NCBI RefSeq assembly: GCF_023101185.1
Contig: NZ_CP078077.1
Span: 897,630-961,629, forward strand
Source: Microbacterium galbinum
GTDB lineage: Bacteria > Actinomycetota > Actinomycetes > Actinomycetales > Microbacteriaceae
Direction: 5' to 3'
Length of the DNA stretch: 64,000 nucleotides
Part shown: positions 1 to 7,938 of the stretch, piece by piece
Layout: every line of letters begins with the position of its first letter
Numbering within the stretch: the stretch's first letter is position 1
Program-made: the position numbers and the translations under genes
Notes under the pieces: generated by a model
What the model was told of the DNA's origin: nothing
Database searches by the model: none
The model's input: the letters and a program-made list of their open reading frames with translations, nothing else

Positions 1-260
1 GTCGCGGCATCCGACAGCGCCGTCCGCGCCGATGCGAGTGCGGTGCCCCATTCCTGCACCGCGCGAGACGACGGGTCGAGCAGGTAGTCCACGCCCTCCG
101 CCCCGACGACCTGGAAGACATCCGGCACTGTCAGCCAATGTTCCTGCGCGACATCCATCGCGGCATCGAGCGCCGACTGCGCCGAGGACAGCAGCGAGTC
201 GAGATACTCGACGTTCGCGGGCGACACCACCTCGGCGACCGTGTCTTCGGAGATCGCCAT
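1..260 (-). CDS. WXG/LXG-like helical protein, N-terminal part (runs off window)
   Basis: The first 86 codons of a minus-strand gene are visible; the rest lies outside the window. ATG at 260 overlaps the TGA of the upstream gene (ATGA), so the two are translationally coupled. The visible part is soluble and helical, with no signal peptide or membrane segment, and contains EHWL, DYLLDPSSRAVQEWG and Ala/Ser-rich amphipathic stretches. A small helical protein coupled to a preceding small helical protein is common in ESX/type VII secretion-associated clusters of actinobacteria. I do not recognise the family with certainty. The role as a type VII substrate or substrate partner is inference from size, composition and neighbour. 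Confidence 0.6.
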   Translation of the reverse strand, partial: MAISEDTVAEVVSPANVEYLDSLLSSAQSALDAAMDVAQEHWLTVPDVFQVVGAEGVDYLLDPSSRAVQEWGTALASARTALSDAA

Positions 261-628
261 CAGCTCGCACCCCCTGACGGGTTGTAAGCCCTCGGCGGAG
301 CAATGCCCCAGCTCTCGGCCGTGCGCTGAGCCGCGTTGATGTCGAGGGACATCTGCTCATCGCCCGCCACGAGTGCAGAAGTCGCCTCGCTCAGCGCTCC
401 AGCCGCGGCTGCGATCGTGTGCATGATCTTGCCCGGCACGAGCGCACGGTCCTCGATGAACGTTTCCCACGCCGCGCTCAACACCGTTCGCCCGCCCACC
501 GACAGCGTCGCGCCCGAGTCTGCCGCATCGGTGATGTCGCGGTGGGCTTTCTCGCAGTCCGGTCCCGCCGTATCCACACCCGTCACGACACCGAGAACAC
601 CCTCGGCATCCACACTCCATTGCCCCAC
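260..628 (-). CDS. Small ESX-associated protein, DUF6507-like
   Basis: This 122-residue protein starts at GTG 628, with GGAGGG a few bases upstream; reading further upstream gives no better ribosome site. It begins GQWSVDAEGVLGVV, is rich in Ala, Thr and Ser, and carries two predicted amphipathic helices and a WGI segment near its C-terminus. Length, the opening W-x-(I/V)-D-x-x-G-V pattern and the following helical gene resemble the DUF6507 family found beside WXG100-type proteins. That assignment is from memory of the family, not a search. No export signal is visible, as expected for type VII substrates. It probably forms a pair with the coupled gene that runs off the left end. Confidence 0.6.
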   Translation of the reverse strand: MGQWSVDAEGVLGVVTGVDTAGPDCEKAHRDITDAADSGATLSVGGRTVLSAAWETFIEDRALVPGKIMHTIAAAAGALSEATSALVAGDEQMSLDINAAQRTAESWGIAPPRAYNPSGGAS

Positions 629-734
629 GGGACCCCCTCCAGCACGCACGACTGACGAGGTGAGCCTCCCATAATCCGCGAGGCGAGAATCGGCGGACGG
701 AGATTGATGTGGATAACCCGTACGCCCCGCTGAT

Positions 735-1697
735 TCAGCCCCCGAACAGCCGCCCGAAGAACCCACGGCGGGGAGCATCCGCCGACTCCACCCGCGGGTC
801 GTCCAACCGGTAGAACCGCCGCCCGTTCGCCCACAGGATCGCGTCGACGTCGTGCCCGCGCGCCTCCGCCCACTCGACCACCGTGTCGAGCCAGCGCTGC
901 CGCGCGTGCGGCTGATACGTCGCCGAGCCGTCGGCCGGCGCATGCGGGTCGCCCTCCTCGGCCGGGCCGATCGACGACACCGGCCAGTCGCTCCCCCACA
1001 ACAGGCGCTCGACGCCGAAGGCATCCGCGGCGGCGTCGAGGAACGGCACGAGCTGCTCGGCGCTCCACACGCCCCCGGATTCGGCGGGCAGACCCGAGAG
1101 CTTGCAGAACGCCTCCGGATGCTTCGCCACCTCCTCGATGTCGCGCACCCATTCCGCCGACGGGGCGAGCGGAGCATCCGCCGTGCCGACGGCGGGCTTG
1201 CCGAGGTGGTCGAGCACCATCCGCAGCTCCGGCACGGCGCCGGCGAGGCGGGCGATGTCGGGCAGCTGCGCGGCCCGCACGCACACGTCGAACGTCCACC
1301 CGCGGGCGGCGACCTCGCGCGCTCCGGTCACGAAGGCGCTCGACACGGCGAGGCCGTCGGGATCGTTCTGCAGGTTGTGGCGTACACCGACGACGAGCGG
1401 ATGCGTCGCCAACTCCTCGAGGTGCGTCACCGTGTCGATGCCGCGGTGCAGCTGCGCGCCGGCGACGATTCCGGCGATCCCGAGGCGCCCGGCGAGGGAC
1501 TGCACCCACCGCACCTCTCCGATGTAATCGCCCTCGGTCGTCTCGGCCTGGACGAACACCGCCTCCTCGCGCTCGACGTCGAGGCGATCGTGCTCGACCT
1601 CCGTCTCGGCGAAGCGGTAGGCGTAGGGACCCTCCAGCCAGGTGTAGGTGAGGACTTCTTCGTCCCACATGTGCAGGTGCGTATCGAGGACTCGCAT
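735..1697 (-). CDS. Amidohydrolase family 2 protein (lactonase-like)
   Basis: A 320-residue cytosolic TIM-barrel metal hydrolase of the amidohydrolase_2 group, which includes L-fuconolactonase and L-rhamnonolactonase-type sugar lactonases. The metal-binding DTHLH motif is at residues 5-9. Later hallmarks are VLDHLGKP in mid-protein and LLWGSDWP near the C-terminus, whose Asp is the usual metal/catalytic residue. I chose ATG 1697 because it places DTHLH at the N-terminus as in the family; a longer reading from 1727 only adds unconserved residues. It is divergent from a FadR-type regulator 47 bp away, so sugar-acid or sugar-lactone breakdown under that regulator is plausible. The substrate is not determined by sequence. 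Confidence 0.8.
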   Translation of the reverse strand: MRVLDTHLHMWDEEVLTYTWLEGPYAYRFAETEVEHDRLDVEREEAVFVQAETTEGDYIGEVRWVQSLAGRLGIAGIVAGAQLHRGIDTVTHLEELATHPLVVGVRHNLQNDPDGLAVSSAFVTGAREVAARGWTFDVCVRAAQLPDIARLAGAVPELRMVLDHLGKPAVGTADAPLAPSAEWVRDIEEVAKHPEAFCKLSGLPAESGGVWSAEQLVPFLDAAADAFGVERLLWGSDWPVSSIGPAEEGDPHAPADGSATYQPHARQRWLDTVVEWAEARGHDVDAILWANGRRFYRLDDPRVESADAPRRGFFGRLFGG

Positions 1698-1731
1698 ACG
1701 CCCATCCTGCCTCAGACATCGGATCACTGGC

Positions 1732-1737
1732 TAGGAT
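1732..1737 (+). promoter_or_regulatory. -10 hexamer TAGGAT of the FadR-type gene
   Basis: TAGGAT lies 7 bp before the ATG at 1745, the spacing that puts the transcript start on the start codon. The same arrangement recurs before many genes here. It supports 1745 rather than the ATG at 1736, although the AGGA inside the hexamer could also act as a weak ribosome site. Confidence 0.45.
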
Positions 1738-1744
1738 GACGGCC

Positions 1745-2422
1745 ATGGCAGTCACCGATGAGGCGATCGAGAAGATCAAGGCGATGATCGTGTCGGGCGA
1801 GCTGTCGCCGGGCGATCGCCTTCCCCCCGAGAAGGAACTGTCGGAGCGTCTCGGCCTGTCGCGCAACTCGATGCGCGAGGCGGTGAAGGCCCTCGAGGTC
1901 ATCCGGGTGCTCGACGTGCGCCGCGGTGACGGCACCTACGTGACGAGCCTCGAACCGCATCTGCTGCTCGAGGCGATCTCGTTCGTGGTCGACATGCACG
2001 ACGACGACTCGATGCTCGAGATCTTCGCCGTACGGCGGATGCTGGAGTCGCAGGCCACCGGCCTCGCCGCGACCCTCGGCGATGACGAGCAGGTCGCAGC
2101 CCTCGTCGACGAGGTCGAGCGCGTCGACGCCTCGGTGACCATCGAGGAACTCGTCGAGCACGACATCCGCTTCCACCGCGAGATCGTCGGCATGGCCGGC
2201 AACGCGTACCTCGCGAGCCTGATCGAGCACCTCAGCAGTCAGACCGTGCGCGCCCGCGTGTGGCGCGGACTCACCGAGGGCGGCGCGGTCGAGCGCACCC
2301 TGTCGGAGCACCGCGCGATCGCCGATGCCATCGCCCGCCACGACCCGGCGCTCGCGACCTCGCTCGCCACCGCCCACATCGCGGGCGTGGAGCGATGGCT
2401 GCGCCAGGCCGCCTCGGCCTAG
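1745..2422 (+). CDS. FadR/GntR-family transcriptional regulator
   Basis: A 225-residue regulator with an N-terminal winged helix (about residues 1-70: GDRLPPEKELSERLG, then SRNSMREAVKALE) and a C-terminal all-helical FCD ligand domain. The FCD domain carries the usual metal-binding positions (HDIRFHREIV; a later SEHRAIADAI). FadR-subfamily GntR proteins control sugar-acid, lactate or carboxylate genes in response to a small acid. Its start is 47 bp from that of the divergent amidohydrolase, the obvious first target. It may also act on the transaldolase/ribokinase genes. It is followed by a large palindrome rather than an operon partner. Confidence 0.85.
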   Translation: MAVTDEAIEKIKAMIVSGELSPGDRLPPEKELSERLGLSRNSMREAVKALEVIRVLDVRRGDGTYVTSLEPHLLLEAISFVVDMHDDDSMLEIFAVRRMLESQATGLAATLGDDEQVAALVDEVERVDASVTIEELVEHDIRFHREIVGMAGNAYLASLIEHLSSQTVRARVWRGLTEGGAVERTLSEHRAIADAIARHDPALATSLATAHIAGVERWLRQAASA

Positions 2423-2447
2423 GCATCCGTCCCTCCCGCTCACCGCA

Positions 2448-2515
2448 GCGCATCGATCGGTGCGAAATGACGGTTCTGAGGCGCCATAACCGACATATGG
2501 CACCGATCGATGCGC
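2448..2515. repeat. Nested 68-bp intergenic palindrome
   Basis: The outer arms GCGCATCGATCGGTGC (2448-2463) and GCACCGATCGATGCGC (2500-2515) are perfect 16-bp inverted copies. Inside, ATGACGGTT (2467-2475) and AACCGACAT (2488-2496) pair with one mismatch. It lies between two convergent genes with no U-tract on either side, so a simple intrinsic terminator is not the whole explanation. Similar nested palindromes of different sequence occur elsewhere in the window. Confidence 0.8.
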
Positions 2516-2563
2516 GCTCTCACGCCGATCAGTGCGCGCGTCGGCGCCCCGCCCCGAGAACCG

Positions 2564-3226
2564 CTACGCCCCGAGGCGCACCATGGCCGCGTCGAACTCG
2601 GCCGCCGAGCTGTCGCTGACCTCGTGGAACAGCGCCTGCTCGATCACGTCGGGCGCGGCGGTGAAGTAGGGCACTCCCGCAAGGCGCAGCCCGACGATGT
2701 CGTCGGCCGTGCGCAGCGACGCGGCGAGCACGTTCGATCCACTGCCCTCGCAGACCTCCTGCATGCGGGCGATCACGGTGTCGCCGTCGATGCCCGCGTC
2801 GCGCATGCGCCCGAGGTAGGGCGCGATGTACTGCGCACCAATGCTCGCGCACGCGAGCGCCTGGGCGACGGAGTAGACGGCCGTCACGAGCACGGTGGCG
2901 CCGTCGGCGACGAGGGCGGATGCCGCGGCGAACCCGGCGGCGGTCGCCGGCACCTTCACGGCGACGCGCGGTCCGAGTTCACGGATGCGCTCGGCGTTGC
3001 GCAGGAACGTCGCGGTGTCGCCGCCCCACGTCTGGAAGAAGATCTCGGCGGCGCCCTCGGACTCCCACCGGGCGTAGAGCTCCGGGATCTCGCCGGCGGT
3101 GCGCCCGCCGCGTTCGAGGATCGTCGGGTTCGTGGTGACACCGTGCACGACGCCCGCGGCGAGGAGCCGGGACACCCGGTCGACGTCGGCGCTGTCGACG
3201 TACAGGCGGGGGGCGATCACGGTCAT
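2564..3226 (-). CDS. Transaldolase / fructose-6-phosphate aldolase-like protein
   Basis: A 220-residue protein of the short transaldolase family (FSA/TalC type, normally about 215-220 residues). LYVDSADVDRV at the N-terminus and GVTTNPTIL near residue 30 match beta strands 1-2 of the barrel. VAVKVPAT holds the expected Schiff-base lysine, K91. It is divergent from the ribokinase gene, and the promoters share TGT-N4-ACA operator-like sites. It likely performs reversible aldol cleavage of a sugar phosphate in the same catabolic route as the kinase. FSA-like members vary in substrate, so fructose 6-phosphate is only one option. Confidence 0.85.
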   Translation of the reverse strand: MTVIAPRLYVDSADVDRVSRLLAAGVVHGVTTNPTILERGGRTAGEIPELYARWESEGAAEIFFQTWGGDTATFLRNAERIRELGPRVAVKVPATAAGFAAASALVADGATVLVTAVYSVAQALACASIGAQYIAPYLGRMRDAGIDGDTVIARMQEVCEGSGSNVLAASLRTADDIVGLRLAGVPYFTAAPDVIEQALFHEVSDSSAAEFDAAMVRLGA

Positions 3227-3244
3227 CGGGACTCCTCGGGGACA

Positions 3245-3284
3245 ACCTGTCGTTACAGGTTCGCTTTCGGCTAATGTAATGACA
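3245..3284. promoter_or_regulatory. Twin GntR-type operator between transaldolase and ribokinase
   Basis: A perfect palindrome ACCTGT-CGTT-ACAGGT spans 3245-3260 and a second site TGTAATGACA is at 3275-3284. Read on the minus strand the first core is TGTAACGACA, so both fit TGTAAYGACA. The exact 10-mer TGTAATGACA also precedes the KDPG aldolase gene at 16242. Spaced TGT-N4-ACA palindromes are typical of GntR-superfamily operators. The local GntR proteins (starts 1745 and 4750) are the candidate binders. Confidence 0.55.
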
Positions 3285-3347
3285 GGCGCGGGGCGATGTC
3301 AAAGCTCCGGCCGACGTACATCGCCGTCGAAGACGACCAGGAGCGAC

Positions 3348-4307
3348 ATGGCCCCCGCACACCCCGAAGACCGTTCCGGCGTCGTGATCGTCGGCAGCGT
3401 CACCGCCGATGTGACCACCTTCTCGCAGCGCCTCCCCGCGCGAGGCGAGACGATCCTGGGCGATCAGTTCACCCTGATGCTGGGCGGCAAGGGCGCCAAC
3501 CAGGCCGTCGCCGCCGGCCGTTCCGGCGCCCGCACGAGCTTCGTCGGATGCGTGGGCGACGACCTCTTCCACGACCTCGTCGTCGACGGCCTGAGCGAGG
3601 CCGGGGTCGACCTGGCGCACCTGCGCACCGTGCCCGGCCCGACCGGCATCGCGCACATCCGGGTCGACGCCTCGGCGCAGAACGACATCGTGATGGTGCC
3701 GCTCGCCAATGCCTCCCTCAACACCGACCAGATCGACGAGGCGCTCGCCGCCCTCGCCCCGACCACCTCGGTGCTGCTCACCCAGCTCGAGACGCCCTCG
3801 GCCCTCACGGCGCACATCACCGGCCGCGGCCGCGAGCACGGCATGACCGTGATCCTCGACCCCGCACCGGCCGCGACGCTGCCCGTCGAGGTGTGGGCGA
3901 ACATCGACATCGTCACGCCGAACGAGACCGAGGCGACGCTCATCAGCGGCATCGAGGTGACGGATGCCGAATCCGCCGAGCGCGCCGGACGCTGGTTCCT
4001 CGACCAGGGCGTCGGCGCCGCGGTCATCACCCTCGCCGGACAGGGGTCGTGTGTGGTCACGTCGGAGGGAGCATCCGTCATCCCGCCGTTCCCCGTCACC
4101 GCCGTCGACACCACCGCCGCCGGCGACGCCTACGCCGGGTATCTCGGCGCCGCGCTCGCGAACGGCAGCAGCCTCGCCGACGCCGTGCGCCTGGCGACGG
4201 CCGCGGGCGCCCTCACCGTCACGAAGCAGGGCGCCTCGCCGAGCCTGCCCCTGCGCGCCGACGTCGACGCGTTCCTCGCGGAGCGCGAAGCGGCGCCCGT
4301 CGGCTGA
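3348..4307 (+). CDS. rbsK: Ribokinase (PfkB-family carbohydrate kinase)
   Basis: A 319-residue PfkB kinase that phosphorylates ribose or a similar sugar with ATP. Signature 1 is visible as GGKGANQAVAAGRSG near residues 45-60. Signature 2 is DTTAAGDAYAGYL, with D260 as catalytic base; the usual GAGD is AAGD here. TPNETEA supplies the NxxE Mg/phosphate motif. ATG 3348 follows AGGAGCGAC, a good ribosome site, and gives family length. Next come rbsD (37 bp) and a GntR regulator gene. With the divergent transaldolase this looks like a pentose or related sugar module; no ABC importer is encoded nearby. Confidence 0.9.
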   Translation: MAPAHPEDRSGVVIVGSVTADVTTFSQRLPARGETILGDQFTLMLGGKGANQAVAAGRSGARTSFVGCVGDDLFHDLVVDGLSEAGVDLAHLRTVPGPTGIAHIRVDASAQNDIVMVPLANASLNTDQIDEALAALAPTTSVLLTQLETPSALTAHITGRGREHGMTVILDPAPAATLPVEVWANIDIVTPNETEATLISGIEVTDAESAERAGRWFLDQGVGAAVITLAGQGSCVVTSEGASVIPPFPVTAVDTTAAGDAYAGYLGAALANGSSLADAVRLATAAGALTVTKQGASPSLPLRADVDAFLAEREAAPVG

Positions 4308-4343
4308 CCGCCCAACACATCACACAGAGAGACCGGAGCCGCC

Positions 4344-4748
4344 ATGCGCAAGACCGCGACCACGATCAACCCCGCGCTGTCGCGGGTCATCAGCGAGACC
4401 GGGCACACCGACCTGCTCGTCGTGACCGATGCGGGCCTGCCGATCCCTCCGGGGTCGGAGCGCATCGACCTGGCCTACCGGCCGGGAGCACCCGCGTTCT
4501 TCGACGTGCTCGACACCGTGCTCGCCGAGCTCGTCGTCGAGGGCGCCACGGTGTCGGCCGAGGTGGCCGAGAAGAGCCCCGAAGTGCTCGAGGCGCTACG
4601 CGAGCGGTTCGCCGGCATGGACTTCGAGATCGAGCTCGTGCCGCACGTCGACTTCAAGAAGCTCACCCACGGGGCGCGGGCGTTCGTGCGCTCCGGCGAG
4701 TTCACCCCGTACGCGAATGTGATCCTGCACGCGGGCGTGGCGTACTAA
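4344..4748 (+). CDS. rbsD: D-ribose pyranase RbsD
   Basis: A 134-residue RbsD/FucU-family mutarotase interconverting beta-pyranose and beta-furanose ribose so that ribokinase can use the sugar. GHTDLLVVTDAGLPIP (residues 20-35) contains the catalytic H21 and the conserved DAGLP. FVRSGEFTPYANVILHAG near the C-terminus is the second signature. The length is normal. An AGAGACCGGAG stretch precedes the start. It lies between rbsK and the GntR gene, which begins 1 base after its stop, so the three are one operon. Confidence 0.93.
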   Translation: MRKTATTINPALSRVISETGHTDLLVVTDAGLPIPPGSERIDLAYRPGAPAFFDVLDTVLAELVVEGATVSAEVAEKSPEVLEALRERFAGMDFEIELVPHVDFKKLTHGARAFVRSGEFTPYANVILHAGVAY

Positions 4749-4749
4749 C

Positions 4750-5574
4750 ATGTCCGCCGTGCTTCCCGACGCGATCGACCGCCACTCCGCCGCACCGATG
4801 TACGACCAGTTGCGGCAGCTGATCGTCGACGGCATCGCGCGCGACGGGTTGCAGCCGGGCGATCCCCTCCCGGGTGAGCACGGACTCTGCGAGCGCTACG
4901 GCGTCTCGCGCACCGTCGTGCGCCAGGCGCTCGCGCAGCTCGAGCACGAGGGTCTCGTCGAGCGCGTCAAGGGCAAGGGCACCTTCGTCTCGCGCCCGCG
5001 CACGGCGGAGAGCCTGGTGCACACGCTCGTGGGTCTGTACGACGACGTCGAGCGTCGCGGCGGCCACGTGCACAGCGACGTGCTGCGCCACGAATTCGCC
5101 GTCGCCGACGACGAGATCGCGGCGGCTCTCGAGATCCCGGTCGGGTCGCGGGTCGTGGTGCTCGAGCGGCTGCGCCACGTCGACGACGAGCCCTGGTCGC
5201 TGTCGACCACGTGGATGCCGGATGCCGTCGGCGCGGTCACCCTGGGCGTCGATCTGTCGGACTCCTCTCTGTACCGGGTGCTCGCCGAGCACGGCATCGT
5301 CGCCACCCGCGGTGTGCGATCGGCCGAGGCCACGGTCGCGACGCACGAGCAGGCCGGCCACCTCGGCGTCAGCGCCGGATCCGCCCTGCTGCGCCTGCGC
5401 AGCGTGAGCCGCACCGACGACGACACCCCGATCGAGTACTTCATCGCCTACCACCGCGGCGACCGTTCGCGCTTCGAGTTCCAGCTGCAGCAGGAGCAGT
5501 CGCAGGCCTCCCTCCTGCACGTCGACGGCCGCGGCGGTATGACACTCGCCGGCAGTACGCGGGTCCAGCCGTGA
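4750..5574 (+). CDS. GntR/HutC-family regulator with UTRA domain
   Basis: A 274-residue regulator. Residues about 15-85 form a GntR winged helix (PMYDQLRQLIVDGI, GDPLPGEHGLCERYGVSRTVVRQAL, VERVKGKGTFVS). Residues about 100-250 match the UTRA sugar/effector-binding fold. It is last in the rbsK-rbsD operon, so local control of sugar use is the simplest role, with the TGT-N4-ACA sites at 3245-3284 and 16242 as candidate operators. The stop overlaps the GTG of the next gene (GTGA), so translation of an unrelated-looking membrane protein is coupled to it. Confidence 0.88.
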   Translation: MSAVLPDAIDRHSAAPMYDQLRQLIVDGIARDGLQPGDPLPGEHGLCERYGVSRTVVRQALAQLEHEGLVERVKGKGTFVSRPRTAESLVHTLVGLYDDVERRGGHVHSDVLRHEFAVADDEIAAALEIPVGSRVVVLERLRHVDDEPWSLSTTWMPDAVGAVTLGVDLSDSSLYRVLAEHGIVATRGVRSAEATVATHEQAGHLGVSAGSALLRLRSVSRTDDDTPIEYFIAYHRGDRSRFEFQLQQEQSQASLLHVDGRGGMTLAGSTRVQP

Positions 5575-6620
5575 CGGGCGACGACCGGACGCCCGACCCT
5601 GCAGCGGGAGCGGATGCCGACGCGGTGGTTCCGCCGGAGGCGCCCACGCCCGCCTCTCCCCCGCCGCCCGCGCAGCCGCCGTTGGCTCCGCCGGTGGGAG
5701 CGGATGCCGCAGCCCCCACTCTCCCGGCCGGTGCCCCGCTGCCGCCCGGTCACCGTCCCGCGTACCAGCCGCCGGCGTACCAGCCACCCGTGTACCAGCC
5801 GCCCGCGAGCTACCGGCCGACTCCGGCGTACCAGCCGGCCCCCGCGTACCAGGCCCCTCCCGCGCACCCCGGGGCTCCGACGCATCAGCCGGCCGCTCCT
5901 GCAGCGCCTCCGGCTCCGGCATCCGCTCCGACTCCGGCAACCGCTCCGACGTACCCGGTCCAGCAGACGTACCCGGCCCAGCCTCCCGCGGGGGCCTCGC
6001 CACCGGTGGGCGGCTACCCGCCGGCGAACGGTTACCCGGTCGGCCCTGCCTCCGGCGCGGCCGCGGCCGCGGCCGCTCCGTCGACTCCCCGGCGCGGCAC
6101 GCTCGTCGTGGTCCTCATCGCGATCGCGGTCATCGGCGTCCTGGTGGCCCTGGTCATCGGCATCATCCCCCGGGGCCTGGGCGACCGCGGCGAGTCGGCA
6201 CCGGCATCCGATTCCGACGACTCCGGTCAGACCGCCCCCGATCCCGGCGACACCGAGGCCGAACCTGCAGAGCCCGACGACGCGCCCTCTCTGCCCGACA
6301 CCGGAGGCTCGGCCGAGGCCACCCTGCAGAACAAGATCGACGAGTACAAGGCCGCGCGCACCGACGGGTCGCTGTGGGAGAGGATCCCCGACACCGAGTT
6401 CAACCGCACAGCCGTCAGCGCCTACCTCTACCTCATGACCGACATGAAGCTCGCCGCGTCGTTCGGAGCCGACACCTCGGAGTACCTGCAGCGTGCCGCG
6501 AAGCTCGAGGAGCTGCTGCTCTCTGAGCAGCCCCTCGGCTCCGACATCGAGATCGTCCTGTCGGACCGCACGTTCACCTACGACGGCGACACCGGCGAAG
6601 GCGGCTACACCGACAACTGA
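5571..6620 (+). CDS. Proline-rich single-pass membrane protein with YQPP repeats
   Basis: A 349-residue protein starting at a GTG that overlaps the preceding stop. Residues about 1-170 are a Pro/Ala-rich disordered region with degenerate (A/V)YQPP repeats near residues 63-110. One hydrophobic helix follows (about 174-200: [22 protein letters not shown]), then an acidic linker and a roughly 120-residue C-terminal domain ending in a GEGGYTDN tail. With a cytoplasmic proline-rich N-terminus and external C-terminus it resembles mycobacterial-type cell-envelope proteins of unknown role. I recognise no enzymatic motif. The coupling to the GntR gene is probably positional, not functional. Confidence 0.75.
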   Translation: MTGDDRTPDPAAGADADAVVPPEAPTPASPPPPAQPPLAPPVGADAAAPTLPAGAPLPPGHRPAYQPPAYQPPVYQPPASYRPTPAYQPAPAYQAPPAHPGAPTHQPAAPAAPPAPASAPTPATAPTYPVQQTYPAQPPAGASPPVGGYPPANGYPVGPASGAAAAAAAPSTPRRGTLVVVLIAIAVIGVLVALVIGIIPRGLGDRGESAPASDSDDSGQTAPDPGDTEAEPAEPDDAPSLPDTGGSAEATLQNKIDEYKAARTDGSLWERIPDTEFNRTAVSAYLYLMTDMKLAASFGADTSEYLQRAAKLEELLLSEQPLGSDIEIVLSDRTFTYDGDTGEGGYTDN

Positions 6621-6627
6621 GCCCGGG

Positions 6628-6633
6628 TACGCT
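6628..6633 (+). promoter_or_regulatory. -10 hexamer TACGCT, leaderless type
   Basis: TACGCT lies 6 bp upstream of the GTG at 6640, just after the previous stop. No Shine-Dalgarno sequence lies between, so the mRNA probably starts at or within a base or two of the start codon. Confidence 0.45.
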
Positions 6634-6639
6634 CGAACG

Positions 6640-7707
6640 GTGGACTCCTGGACCAGCAACGCGATCGCTCTGCTGGAGGCCGACGCCAACCGCAGTGCCG
6701 ACACCCACCTGCACGTCTTCCCGCTGCCCGCCGAGTGGGGCATCGACCTGTACCTGAAGGACGAGTCGGTGCATCCGACCGGGTCGCTCAAGCACCGTCT
6801 GGCGCGGTCGCTGATCCTCTATGGCCTCGTCAACGGACTCATCCGGGGCGACACGACCCTCGTCGAATCGTCGAGCGGTTCGACCGCCGTCTCCGAGGCG
6901 TACTTCGCCCGGATGCTCGGGCTCCCGTTCGTGACCGTCGTGCCTCGCTCGACCGTGCAGGAGAAGATCGACCTCATCGAGTTCTACGGCGGCACCTGCC
7001 ACTTCGTCGACCGCGCCGAGGACATGTCGCCCGAGGCCCGCCGCCTCGCCGCCGACTGCCACGGCCACTACCTCGACCAGTTCACCTACGCCGAGCGCGC
7101 GACCGACTGGCGCGGCAACAACAACATCGCCGAGAGCGTGTTCAGCCAGCTGTCGCAGGAGCGGCATCCGATCCCCCGCTGGATCGTGGTCGGCGCCGGG
7201 ACCGGCGGCACGAGCGCCACGTTCGGCCGGTACGTGCGCTACCGGCGGCACACGACCGAGATCGCGGTCGTCGATCCCGAGGGTTCGGCGTTCTACGACG
7301 GCTGGGCGGGAACTCCGGATGCTCCGGCCGGGCGCCCGAGCCGCATCGAGGGCATCGGTCGACCGCGCGTGGAGCCGTCGTTCGTTCCGAACGTGATCGA
7401 CGAGATGATCCGCGTGCCCGACGCCGGCTCGATCGCGGCGATCCGTCTGCTGCGCGAGCGCACCCTGCACTGGGCGGGCGGGTCGACCGGCACGAACCTG
7501 TACGGGGCGTTCCAGCTGATCGCGCGCATGCGCGCCGCGGGCGAGACCGGGAGCGTGGTGACCCTGATCTGCGACAGCGGAGTCCGCTACGCCGGCACCT
7601 ACTACTCCGACGAGTGGGTCGCAGCACAGGGCTGGGACCTCGCCCCGCACCGCGCCCGCCTCGACGGCTTCCTCGACACCGGCCTCTGGACCGAGCTCGC
7701 CGACTGA
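6640..7707 (+). CDS. PLP-dependent cysteine synthase-family protein, Cds1-like
   Basis: A 355-residue fold-type II PLP enzyme. [13 protein letters not shown] carries the PLP lysine K51; [18 protein letters not shown] is the substrate/phosphate loop; [14 protein letters not shown] is the PLP-phosphate loop. The start ([30 protein letters not shown]) and overall length resemble the actinobacterial Cds1 family, named for an L-cysteine desulfhydrase giving H2S, pyruvate and ammonia, rather than CysK/CysM, which are shorter. I rely on recalled family features. Substrate could differ. It stands alone, with its own -10-like hexamer and a terminator-like hairpin downstream. Confidence 0.82.
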   Translation: MDSWTSNAIALLEADANRSADTHLHVFPLPAEWGIDLYLKDESVHPTGSLKHRLARSLILYGLVNGLIRGDTTLVESSSGSTAVSEAYFARMLGLPFVTVVPRSTVQEKIDLIEFYGGTCHFVDRAEDMSPEARRLAADCHGHYLDQFTYAERATDWRGNNNIAESVFSQLSQERHPIPRWIVVGAGTGGTSATFGRYVRYRRHTTEIAVVDPEGSAFYDGWAGTPDAPAGRPSRIEGIGRPRVEPSFVPNVIDEMIRVPDAGSIAAIRLLRERTLHWAGGSTGTNLYGAFQLIARMRAAGETGSVVTLICDSGVRYAGTYYSDEWVAAQGWDLAPHRARLDGFLDTGLWTELAD

Positions 7708-7762
7708 GCTCCCTTCGCCTTGCCGCTGCGCTCCTCGCTCAGGAACCGCGCAGCGCGACGAA

Positions 7763-7783
7763 GGGCCCCAGAGACTGGGGCCC
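7763..7783 (+). terminator. Hairpin downstream of the Cds1-like gene
   Basis: GGGCCCCAG and CTGGGGCCC pair perfectly over 9 bp with an AGA loop, about 55 bp after the gene. There is no U-run, which is common for actinobacterial terminators. It abuts a dispersed repeat (7781-7798). Confidence 0.6.
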
Positions 7784-7798
7784 TGAGCCTGTCGAAGG
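7781..7798. repeat. Dispersed 18-bp repeat CCCTGAGCCTGTCGAAGG
   Basis: The reverse complement, CCTTCGACAGGCTCAGGG, recurs exactly at 43055-43072 inside hemA, and a degenerate copy is near 52001. Here it sits in the intergenic region next to a hairpin, the usual location for this repeat in Microbacteriaceae. Confidence 0.75.
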
Positions 7799-7824
7799 GT
7801 CCCACCCCGAGACGCCCCGTACCC

Positions 7825-7898
7825 AACTCAGGAACATCGTGTCGAAATCGGCTGATTCGGCCCGTTTCACGCGCCCCGGCATCCGTTCTTCCTGAGTT
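7825..7898. repeat. 74-bp intergenic palindrome with AACTCAGGAA arms
   Basis: AACTCAGGAA (7825-7834) and TTCCTGAGTT (7889-7898) are perfect inverted copies, extendable outward to 13 of 14 bp. The 54-bp interior contains further partial pairing (GTGTCGAAATC against GTTTCACGC). It ends 29 bp before the promoter of the ACT-domain gene. It resembles the other nested intergenic palindromes in size, not sequence. Confidence 0.7.
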
Positions 7899-7926
7899 AG
7901 GCCCGGGCCGCTCGCGCACCGCCGAC

Positions 7927-7932
7927 TACGCT
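7927..7932 (+). promoter_or_regulatory. -10 hexamer TACGCT, leaderless type
   Basis: TACGCT is 6 bp before the ATG at 7939 with no ribosome site between them, matching the leaderless pattern seen at many starts in this window. Confidence 0.45.
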
Positions 7933-7938
7933 GACCCC

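Noticed and set aside
5757..5860. Repeated TACCAGCC-type units as a possible CRISPR or minisatellite
   Set aside because: They are degenerate codons for YQPP repeats within a continuous reading frame.
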